From assembly GCF_004114955.1 (NCBI RefSeq), contig NZ_CP030053.1:1860001-1924000 (forward strand): DNA of 64,000 nucleotides, written 5' to 3'. The notes below the pieces were generated by a model. The model ran no database searches and had not been told where the DNA came from. It saw only the letters and a list, made by a program, of their open reading frames with translations. Below, piece after piece: positions 56,740 through 64,000 of the stretch. This stretch comes from Bradyrhizobium guangzhouense (GTDB lineage: Bacteria > Pseudomonadota > Alphaproteobacteria > Rhizobiales > Xanthobacteraceae). Positions within the stretch are counted from its first letter, which is position 1. Each line of letters begins with the position of its first letter. A program made the translations under genes and the position numbers.

Positions 56740-57497
56740 TTAGTTCTTCAGCCGATACCCGGTGCGGAAGATCCACCAGATCACGGCGAGACAAATCGCC
56801 AGGAACGCGACCGTCATGCCGATGCTGACGGACACGCTGACGTCAGCGATCTCGTAGAAGCTCCAGCGGAAGCCCGAGATCAGATAGACGACCGGGTTGA
56901 GCAGCGCCAGCGTGCGCCAGGTCTGCGGCAGCATGTCGATGGAATAGAAGCTGCCACCGAGGAAGGTCAGCGGCGTCACCACCAGCATCGGGATCATCTG
57001 CAGCTTTTCGAACCCGTCGGCCCAGATGCCGATGATGAAGCCGAACAGGCTGAACGTCACTGCTGTCAGCACCAGGAAGGCCAGCATCCAGACCGGATGA
57101 TGGATGTGCAGCGGCACGAACAGGCCGGCGGTGGCGAGAATGATCAGGCCCAGAATGATCGACTTGGTCGCGGCGGCACCGACATAGCCGAGCACGATCT
57201 CGAAATAGGAGATCGGTGCCGACAGGATCTCGTAGACGGTGCCGGTGAATTTCGGGAAGTAGATGCCGAACGAGGCGTTGGCGATACTCTGTGTCAGCAC
57301 CGAGAGCATGATCAGGCCCGGCACGATGAAGGTGCCATAGCTCACGCCCTCGACCTGGCTGATGCGCGAGCCGATCGCGGCGCCGAACACCACGAAATAG
57401 AGCGAGGTCGAAACGACCGGCGAGACGATGCTTTGCAGCAGCGTACGCCAGGTGCGCGCCATTTCGAACAGATAGATGGCGCGGATGGCGCGGTGGT

Positions 57498-57501
<4 letters not shown>
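56740..57501 (-). CDS. ABC-2 type transporter permease
   Basis: 253 aa from the ATG at 57501. Six predicted helices; [23 protein letters not shown], the central [13 protein letters not shown] and [15 protein letters not shown] are the ABC-2 permease pattern (NodJ/Wzm-like drug or polysaccharide exporters). Forms an inner-membrane exporter with the upstream ATPase, overlapping it by ATGA at 57498-57501. Substrate not evident. Confidence 0.9.
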
Positions 57502-58421
<920 letters not shown>

Positions 58422-58696
58422 GAGGGGCCGCTAGGGGTGGGGATGCACCGGAGCCTGGACCCTGGCGGGCCGTCCGGCGGACCCCCGAAATAGGAATGGC
58501 CTTGCCCGGCCGCAATCGCCTGGAGAAAAATGGTCCCAAAAGCGGCCCTTCGGTGGTAGCTTTCGGGCAGGTGTTGCGCGATGGTCACGGATTGCGGCGA
58601 AGATCGCCGTTCACGCGGCTCTTTGTTGCGTCTGCGAGCAGGCCGAGGCTACGATTCCGGCCAATCGCAAAGCGTATGTCCCCAGGGAAAACATCA

Positions 58697-59416
58697 ATGA
58701 GACTGAACGGCCGTCACACCGCCGGTGCAAGCCAGTTGCCCGCCCTCTGCGTCTGGGCGATCTGCCTGCTCCTGCTGTCAGCTGTTGCCATGAGTCCGGC
58801 CCCCGCCAGGGCGGCGCCGAGCCAGGCGGCTGCAACGACACACGTCTATCTGCTCCGCGGCGTGCTCAACATCTTCTCGCTCGGGCTCGACACGATCGGC
58901 GCAAGGCTCGAGGCGCAGGGCATCCCGGTGACCGTTGCGAACTTCGTGTCCTGGTCCTCGCTCGCCGATGAAGCCGCGACCGCCTACAAGGCCGGCCGCC
59001 TCAAGACCATCGTCCTGGTCGGCCATTCGTCCGGCGCAACCGCACTGCCCGACATGATCGCCAAGCTCAACCATCTCGGCGTTCCCGTGAAGCTCGCGAT
59101 CGGCCTCGACTCCGTATTCAAGACCAAGCTGTCGACGGGCGCCGAGCGCTACATCAACATCTATATCGGAGACGGTCCTGGCGAACCGGTCCGCGCCGCC
59201 AACGGTTTCCACGGCAAGCTCGACAATGTCGACGTGCGCGGCAGCGGCGTCGGCCACATCACCATCGACAAGAACGAGGCGATCCAGCGCCGCGTTATCG
59301 CCGAGATCGACGCCGCGATCGCCCGCTCGCGCGGTCCGGCTGCTCCGGTTGTCGGAGCCGGCCCAGCACCGCGAGCGGCGCGCTCGGCGGCGGCAACGGC
59401 GCCGGCGAGGAACTGA
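58697..59416 (+). CDS. Exported alpha/beta hydrolase-like protein
   Basis: 239 aa from the ATG at 58697 (frame open from 58496). N-terminal hydrophobic segment (LCVWAICLLLLSAVAMSPAPARA) acts as a signal peptide. Core begins THVYLLRGVLNIFSLGLD, with a nucleophile elbow GHSSGATAL and a probable acidic loop at LDSVFKT; a His is at GVGHITIDK. A thioesterase- or lipase-like fold is likely, but the family is not one I can name. C-terminal Ala/Pro/Arg-rich tail. A terminator follows. Confidence 0.65.
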   Translation: MRLNGRHTAGASQLPALCVWAICLLLLSAVAMSPAPARAAPSQAAATTHVYLLRGVLNIFSLGLDTIGARLEAQGIPVTVANFVSWSSLADEAATAYKAGRLKTIVLVGHSSGATALPDMIAKLNHLGVPVKLAIGLDSVFKTKLSTGAERYINIYIGDGPGEPVRAANGFHGKLDNVDVRGSGVGHITIDKNEAIQRRVIAEIDAAIARSRGPAAPVVGAGPAPRAARSAAATAPARN

Positions 59417-59448
59417 GGCCTAACGACGTCAAGGGCCGATCTGATCGT

Positions 59449-59488
59449 GCCGCCGCCGACTTGATTGTCGACGGCGGCATTGTCTTGT
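59449..59488 (+). terminator. Terminator after the exported hydrolase gene
   Basis: GCCGCCGCCGAC (59449-59460) pairs with GTCGACGGCGGC (59467-59478) with one mismatch around a 6-base loop and is followed by ATTGTCTTGT. Confidence 0.65.
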
Positions 59489-59633
59489 CCGCGCCGCCGT
59501 GACGCCGCGGCCGCGCGCGGGCTATGCGAGGAAGGCGCGGATGGCCTCCGCGATCGTACGCCTACGAGGAAGGCCGCCTTGTTTGACGGAGGCGAACGCT
59601 GCAGGTCCTAGGGGTAATCCTAGGAGAAGCGCT

Positions 59634-60029
59634 ATGACGATTTCGAGGGCGGAGGTGATCACATCGGTCGAGCGGCGGCGCCGGTGGTCGCAGGATGAGA
59701 AGGAACGGCTTGTTGCAGCGTCGCTCGAGACCGGTGCCAATGTTTCCGAGGTGGCTCGCGTGGCCGGGCTTCATGTGAGCCAGCTGTTCAGGTGGCGTAA
59801 GGAGCTTTGCAAGCATGGTGAAGCGAGTGTAGCGCCGTTCGTGCCTGTCGAGACCGGGCCGTCTATGCCGCCGCGGGAGGTTGCCGAAGTGCCATTGGCG
59901 CCGGCGCGTCGGCGGAAGAGCCAGGGCATCATCGAGATCGACCTTGGTAGTGGGCACCGCATCCGGGTCGATGGCGATGTGGACGGAGACGCGCTACGTC
60001 GCGTTCTCGATGCTTTGGTCCGCCGATGA
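59634..60029 (+). CDS. tnpA: IS66 accessory protein TnpA (helix-turn-helix)
   Basis: 131 aa from the ATG at 59634, after [31 protein letters not shown] and [22 protein letters not shown] form an IS66 OrfA / IS3-type HTH. The C-terminal [29 protein letters not shown] is characteristic of IS66 TnpA. Overlaps tnpB by ATGA. Confidence 0.92.
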   Translation: MTISRAEVITSVERRRRWSQDEKERLVAASLETGANVSEVARVAGLHVSQLFRWRKELCKHGEASVAPFVPVETGPSMPPREVAEVPLAPARRRKSQGIIEIDLGSGHRIRVDGDVDGDALRRVLDALVRR

Positions 60030-60373
60030 TCCCGGTTCCGACTGGCGCGCGAGTGTGGCTCGCGACCGGCTACACGGACATGCGCCGAGGCTTTCCGTCG
60101 TTGGCTCTCCAAGTGCAGGAGGTGCTGCGCAAGGACCCGCTTAGCGGTCATTTGTTTGTCTTCCGCGGTCGCCGCAGCGATCTTGTGAAGCTGATCTGGC
60201 ACGATGGCCAGGGAGCATGCCTTTTTACCAAAAGACTCGAGCGAGGAAGGTTCATCTGGCCATCGGTTGCAGGCGAAGCAGTGACGATCTCGTCGGCGCA
60301 ATTGAGCTATCTGTTGTCCGGAATCGATTGGCGCACCCCGCAAGAAACCCAGCGTCCGACGCGGGTCGGATAA
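60026..60373 (+). CDS. tnpB: IS66 accessory protein TnpB (Orf2)
   Basis: 115 aa. The pattern [31 protein letters not shown] and [33 protein letters not shown] is the IS66 Orf2-like signature. Required for efficient IS66 transposition. It overlaps tnpA by four bases and precedes tnpC by 45 bases. Confidence 0.95.
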   Translation: MIPVPTGARVWLATGYTDMRRGFPSLALQVQEVLRKDPLSGHLFVFRGRRSDLVKLIWHDGQGACLFTKRLERGRFIWPSVAGEAVTISSAQLSYLLSGIDWRTPQETQRPTRVG

Positions 60374-60418
60374 CGGTTTTGGGTTTGAATCTGCCGCTCG
60401 ATCTGATTCAATGGCTCC

Positions 60419-62071
60419 ATGATATCGAAGCCGGACGACCTCCCGTCGGACCTTGTCAGTGCGCTGGCCGCGCTGCAAGCCGAGCGTGAGGCACGGCTAC
60501 GAGCCGAAGCGATGGCTGCCAGCGCACAGGCGGAGCTGTCGGATAACGCGGCGCTGATCGCGCATCTCGAGCTACGGATCGAGAAGCTCAAACGCGAACT
60601 GCACGGGCAGCGCTCCGAGCGCACGGCGCGCCTGATCGAGCAGTTGGAATTGGAGCTCGAAGAACTCGCCACCACGGCGAGCGAGGATGAGCTTGCCGCG
60701 CAGGCCGCAGCGGCGAAGACGCAGAACGTCCGCCCCTTCACGCGCAAGCGGCCGGTGCGCAAGCCATGGCCGGACGACATAGAATGCGAACGCGTCGTCA
60801 TTGAGGCTCCCACGACCTGTGCCTGCTGCGGCGGATCGCGGCTGGCGAAGGTCGGCGAGGATGTGACCAAGACGCTGGAGGAGATCCCGCGTCGCTTCAA
60901 GGTCATCGAGACGGTGCGCGAAAAGTTCACCTGCCGCGATTGCGAGAAGATCAGCCAGCCGCCTGCGCCGTTCCATGCCACGCCGCGCGGCTTCATAGGC
61001 CCACAACTGCTGGCGACGATCCTGTTCGACAAGTTCGGCATGCATATCCCGCTCAACCGCCAGAGCGTGCGATTTAAGGCCGAGAGGATCGATTTACCGC
61101 TGTCGACGTTGGCCGACCAGGTCGGCCACGGGACCTTCGCCGTCATGCCGCTGTTCCAGCTGATCGAGCACCATGTGCTCGCGGCCGAGCGCCTTCATGG
61201 GGACGACACCACCATCCGCATCCTGGCGAAGGGCAAGTGCACGACCGGCCGGATCTGGACTTATGTGCGGGATGACCGGCCGTTCGCCGGGCCTGCGCCG
61301 CCGGCGGCGGTTTACTACGCTTCGGGCGACCGTCGCGGCGCACACCCCCAGAAGCATCTGGCCACCTTCACCGGTATCCTACAGGCGGACTGCTACAGCG
61401 GCTTTGAGCCCCTGTTCGACCCGCAGAGGAAGGTTCTACCGATCGCGCCGGCATTTTGCCTGGCCCATGCGCGGCGGGGCTTCTTCGAGTTGGCTGACAT
61501 CGAGAAGAATGCTCGGGAAGGCAAGAAGGGCAAACCGGTCTCTCCGATCGCGCTGGAGGTGGTCAAGCGTCTCGACGCCCTGTTCGAGATCGAGCGCGCC
61601 ATCAACGGCCGAAATGCCGACGAGCGGCGTGCCGTGCGCCAGGAGAGAAGCAAGCCGCTTCTTGAAGACATGCATGCCTGGTTGCTGCGCGAGCGCGAAA
61701 CCCTCTCGCACTCTTCCGAGGTCCTGAAGCCGATCAACTACATGCTCAGGCGTTGGGAGGGCTTCGCCCGCTTCCTCGACGATGGCAGGATCTGCCTGAC
61801 CAACAATTGTGCTGAGCGCGCATTGAGAGGTATCGCATTGGGAAGGCGCAACTGGACCTTCGCCGGCAGCCAGCGTGGTGCCGACCGTGCCGCCATCATG
61901 CTGACGATGATCACGACCTGTCGTCTCAATGACGTCGATCCCAAGGCCTGGCTCGCCGACGTCCTCGCCCGGATCGCCGATCTTCCCACATCGCGGCTGC
62001 ACGAACTGCTGCCCTGGGAATGGAAGCTCCTGCGCCAAGCCGATAAGCCAACCGATCAGCAAGCCGCCTGA
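60419..62071 (+). CDS. tnpC: IS66 transposase TnpC
   Basis: 550 aa. An N-terminal coiled-coil/leucine-rich region, a zinc-binding segment with CACCGG and CRDC, and the DDE core with Asp262 or Asp263 (HGDDTTI), Asp324 (QADCYSGF) and Glu466 (NNCAERALRG), followed by FAGSQRGADRAA. Full length, with no frameshift, so the element looks capable of transposition. Confidence 0.96.
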   Translation: MISKPDDLPSDLVSALAALQAEREARLRAEAMAASAQAELSDNAALIAHLELRIEKLKRELHGQRSERTARLIEQLELELEELATTASEDELAAQAAAAKTQNVRPFTRKRPVRKPWPDDIECERVVIEAPTTCACCGGSRLAKVGEDVTKTLEEIPRRFKVIETVREKFTCRDCEKISQPPAPFHATPRGFIGPQLLATILFDKFGMHIPLNRQSVRFKAERIDLPLSTLADQVGHGTFAVMPLFQLIEHHVLAAERLHGDDTTIRILAKGKCTTGRIWTYVRDDRPFAGPAPPAAVYYASGDRRGAHPQKHLATFTGILQADCYSGFEPLFDPQRKVLPIAPAFCLAHARRGFFELADIEKNAREGKKGKPVSPIALEVVKRLDALFEIERAINGRNADERRAVRQERSKPLLEDMHAWLLRERETLSHSSEVLKPINYMLRRWEGFARFLDDGRICLTNNCAERALRGIALGRRNWTFAGSQRGADRAAIMLTMITTCRLNDVDPKAWLADVLARIADLPTSRLHELLPWEWKLLRQADKPTDQQAA

Positions 62072-62122
62072 CCTTCACCCAACGCCATCATAGACCCCGC
62101 CGTGCCCGCGCGCATCCGTCAA

Positions 62123-62974
62123 TCAGGCGGTCTTCGTCGTATGCGTACCCGCGATCTCCCTTGCGTGCGTTTCCAGCGCGAAATGTCCGGTGTCGAGGAG
62201 TTTCACCACCGCGTTCGGATTGTCGCGCTTGTACGCTTCTGCGCCGGGCGGGATGAAGAACGGATCGTTCTTGCCCCAAACCGCAAGGATGGGCGGCTTG
62301 TGCTTGCGGAAATAGTCCTGGAAGGCGGGATAGAGCGCAACGTTACTCTTGTAGTCGCCGAACAGGTCGAGCTGCACATCGTCCGAACCAGGGCGCGCCA
62401 GGTAGAAATTGTCGAGGTTCTGGCCGTCAGGTGACACGGCCGCCGGATCGGGGACGCCATGCGTATACTGCCAGCGTGTCGTCTCCGGTGTGAGAAATCC
62501 GCGAAGCGCCTCGCGATTGGCGGGCGAGGGGTCCTGCCAATAAGCCTTGATTGGCGTCCAGCCGTCGCTGAGGCCTTCTTCATAGGCATTGCCGTTCTGC
62601 GAGATGATGCCGGTGATCCTTTCAGGATGGCTGAGCGCGAGCCGGAAACCGGTCGGCGCGCCATAGTCGAAGACGTAGATCGCAAAACGGTCGAAGCCGA
62701 TCACCTCGGTCAAGCGCTCGATCACGCGCGCGATGTTGTCGAAGGTGTAGCTGAAGGTTTCGCGCGAAGGCATGTCCGACTGGCCGAAGCCGGGAAGGTC
62801 GGGCGCGACGATGTGAAACTTGTCCGCCAGCAGCGGGATCAGGTCGCGGAACATGTGGCCTGCGCTCGGGAAGCCGTGCAGCAATAGAAGCTTCGGCGCG
62901 CCCGCGCGGCCGGCTTCGCGATAGAACACCTTGAAGCCGTCGACGTCGGCGGTGCGGTAGGTGGTGGAGGTCAT
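62123..62974 (-). CDS. Alpha/beta hydrolase, epoxide-hydrolase/dehalogenase-like
   Basis: 283 aa from the ATG at 62974 (open to 63055). HGFP oxyanion motif (33-36), nucleophile Asp103 in YVFDYGAPTGF, an acidic residue at WGKNDPFF, and His in DTGHFALE. An Asp nucleophile is used by epoxide hydrolases and haloalkane dehalogenases; the halide-binding Trp next to the nucleophile expected for a dehalogenase is replaced by Tyr, favouring an epoxide-hydrolase-type function. Same strand and close behind the 63045-63740 hydrolase. Confidence 0.87.
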   Translation of the reverse strand: MTSTTYRTADVDGFKVFYREAGRAGAPKLLLLHGFPSAGHMFRDLIPLLADKFHIVAPDLPGFGQSDMPSRETFSYTFDNIARVIERLTEVIGFDRFAIYVFDYGAPTGFRLALSHPERITGIISQNGNAYEEGLSDGWTPIKAYWQDPSPANREALRGFLTPETTRWQYTHGVPDPAAVSPDGQNLDNFYLARPGSDDVQLDLFGDYKSNVALYPAFQDYFRKHKPPILAVWGKNDPFFIPPGAEAYKRDNPNAVVKLLDTGHFALETHAREIAGTHTTKTA

Positions 62975-63044
62975 GATAGTCTCCCTTACTGTGATTGCTG
63001 TGCTGCCCTGACGAGATGCGATCCGATGCTCGCGCGGTGGCGCG

Positions 63045-63740
63045 CTACGTGCCACTCGCCGCGTGCACTGCGTCGCGAATGATGTCGGCGACCGCCCCGG
63101 GCGCGGTGACGCCAGGGGTGTGATCGACGGCGAGGGTGCGGATGTTCGCCTTCATGCGCTCCGCCATGAAGCGCTGCGTCTCCGGAACGATCATGCGGTC
63201 CTGCTCGGCAATCAAGAACCAGCTCGCAACGTTCCTCCAGAGCGGGCGCCCCGCCGGGACGGTGATGCAATTCAACGAGATCGGCCGCTGAACGGCGGCG
63301 AGCACGGCATGATCTTCTGCGGTCGCGTTCTGCGCGAAGGCAGCGGCGAAGGCATCTGCGGGCAACCAGATCAGGCCATTGTCGTCGGGCGCAAGCTTGG
63401 GGGCCTGTGGGTGCGGCGGCAGGCGATAGAACACGTCCGCAACCTTCTCGCCTTCGTCAGGCGCCAGCGCCGCCACATAGACGAGCGCCTTCACGCGCTC
63501 AGGGCGTGCGAGGGCGATCACTGCACCGGCATAGGCGTGTCCCGCGAGTACGATCGGACCATTGGTGCGATCCAAACTCCGGTTGAGCGCGGCGACATCG
63601 TCCGCGAGCGAAGTCAGGGGTAGCGGCGCGGCCTGCGCCCTGATGCCCTCGCCGGCGAGAGCCGTAATGACCCGCGCCCAGCTCGACCCGTCCGCCCATG
63701 CGCCGTGGGCCAGGACCACCGTGACGTCGCTCTCGGCCAT
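63045..63740 (-). CDS. Alpha/beta hydrolase with Ala in place of nucleophile Ser
   Basis: 231 aa from the ATG at 63740, which follows GGAGG. VTVVLAHGAWADGSSWARVI and the C-terminal AVDHTPGVTAPGAVADII match the same esterase group as the gene at 8273-8998. The nucleophile elbow reads GHAYAG, Ala69 replacing the catalytic Ser of the usual GHSYGG. It is therefore probably not a serine hydrolase of the ordinary kind; it might be a binding protein or use another residue. Upstream of the epoxide-hydrolase-like gene on the same strand and divergent from a CGNR regulator. Confidence 0.8.
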   Translation of the reverse strand: MAESDVTVVLAHGAWADGSSWARVITALAGEGIRAQAAPLPLTSLADDVAALNRSLDRTNGPIVLAGHAYAGAVIALARPERVKALVYVAALAPDEGEKVADVFYRLPPHPQAPKLAPDDNGLIWLPADAFAAAFAQNATAEDHAVLAAVQRPISLNCITVPAGRPLWRNVASWFLIAEQDRMIVPETQRFMAERMKANIRTLAVDHTPGVTAPGAVADIIRDAVHAASGT

Positions 63741-63753
63741 CGCCGCCTCCAAA

Positions 63754-63829
63754 GTAACCTATCTGGTTATAGTTGATTGGTTACAGCTAGGCTGAGTAAC
63801 TTGTCAATATGCATTTTACAGGTTATATG
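63754..63829. promoter_or_regulatory. Divergent promoter with GGTTAY half-sites
   Basis: GGTTAT/GGTTAC words at 63765-63770, 63779-63784 and 63821-63826, and inverted GTAACY words at 63754-63759 and 63796-63801. They overlap a good promoter for the rightward gene: TTGTCA (63801-63806), 17 bases, TATATG (63824-63829). Likely operator of the divergent regulator. Confidence 0.5.
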
Positions 63830-63858
63830 CGCGTTTGTGTCCGGCTGGGGAGCCACAC

Positions 63859-64000
63859 GTGCAAAACAGACCGCCTGCCATGTTCATCGCCGACTCGGTC
63901 GGTCTCGATTTCCTCAATTCGATCGCGACGCCGGTCGATACGCCCGTCGACTGGATCGACGATGGCGACGGGCTGATCGATTGGCTGGCGCAGGCGAAGC
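63859..64000 (+). CDS. ABATE/CGNR-type regulator, N-terminal part (cut by window end)
   Basis: 47 codons are present. The GTG at 63859 follows GGGGAG; an ATG at 63880 is also in frame. FIADSVGLDFLNSIATPVDTPVDWI resembles the ABATE domain that precedes CGNR zinc-finger DNA-binding domains (pattern LxLDFxNT). If complete it would be a transcription factor controlling the two divergent hydrolase genes. The CGNR part lies outside the window, so the call is provisional. Confidence 0.6.
   Translation, partial: MQNRPPAMFIADSVGLDFLNSIATPVDTPVDWIDDGDGLIDWLAQAK

Larger units (their letters stand above)
59520..62106 (+). mobile_element. IS66-family insertion sequence (boundaries estimated)
   Basis: Contains the three-gene IS66 set tnpA-tnpB-tnpC in order. 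No textbook IS66 end (GTAAGC-type) is seen. The best terminal match is GGCTATGCGAGG at the left against GGCACGGCGGGG (complement of the right end), and the flanks CGCGCGCG (59512-59519) and CGCGCGCA (62107-62114) agree at 7 of 8 bases, which would fit the 8-bp duplication of the family. The GC-rich flanks make this weak. Both neighbouring genes are intact. Confidence 0.7.

Overview
The window is high-GC alphaproteobacterial chromosome, most likely Bradyrhizobium or a close relative in the Nitrobacteraceae. Evidence: gene content (dcw cluster ending ftsQ-ftsA-ftsZ, then lpxC, bamD, recN, ligA), strong GC bias at third codon positions, an orphan Flp pilin, and many short palindromic repeats between genes. 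No rRNA, tRNA, CRISPR array or prophage is visible. The only clear mobile element is an IS66-type insertion sequence near the right end.

Layout. 1-12.7 kb is accessory and housekeeping: an ABC exporter with a possible leader peptide, a MATE transporter, an FkbM methyltransferase, a TauE/SafE permease, a MocR-type regulator divergent from a DUF983 protein, an alpha/beta hydrolase, RNase P RNA (rnpB, minus strand), an ECF42-type sigma factor with two DGPF-domain genes, and an AmpD-like amidase. 13.2-33.1 kb is the division and cell wall cluster, all on the plus strand: rsmH-ftsL-ftsI-murE-murF-mraY-murD-(small unknown gene)-ftsW-murG-murC-murB-ddl-ftsQ-ftsA-ftsZ, closed by a terminator. 33.4-39.9 kb continues with lpxC, bamD, recN, a GIY-YIG nuclease (minus) and ligA. 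40-56.7 kb is mixed: Bcr/CflA efflux, Xaa-Pro aminopeptidase, prmA, a Flp pilin, a phytoene-dehydrogenase-like oxidoreductase, a membrane/spermidine-synthase-like fusion, a GDPD, a TPR-CHAT protein followed by a degenerate M28-like protein, an L,D-transpeptidase and small secreted proteins. 56.7-64 kb has an ABC-2 transporter pair, a secreted hydrolase-like protein, the IS66 element, two alpha/beta hydrolases and the start of a divergent CGNR/ABATE regulator.

How the genes work together. The central block makes UDP-MurNAc-pentapeptide (murB, murC, murD, murE, ddl, murF), transfers it to lipid (mraY, murG) and builds the septum (ftsW, ftsI, ftsL, ftsQ, ftsA, ftsZ). rsmH heads it, and lpxC and bamD add outer-membrane biogenesis. 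The dense spacing, with several ATGA overlaps, implies co-transcription, although palindromic repeats sit in several intergenic gaps.

Most interesting signals: (1) a 17-bp-spaced promoter and a 23-codon uORF with a strong RBS ahead of the ABC exporter; (2) two copies of an identical-geometry ECF42-like promoter ahead of two tandem DGPF genes and the sigma gene; (3) a secreted TPR-CHAT protein next to an M28-like protein that has lost most metal ligands; (4) a hydrolase with Ala in place of the nucleophile Ser, under a divergent regulator with clustered GGTTAY half-sites; (5) a DnaA-box-like cluster at 45.3-45.4 kb. All functions are inferred from sequence alone.
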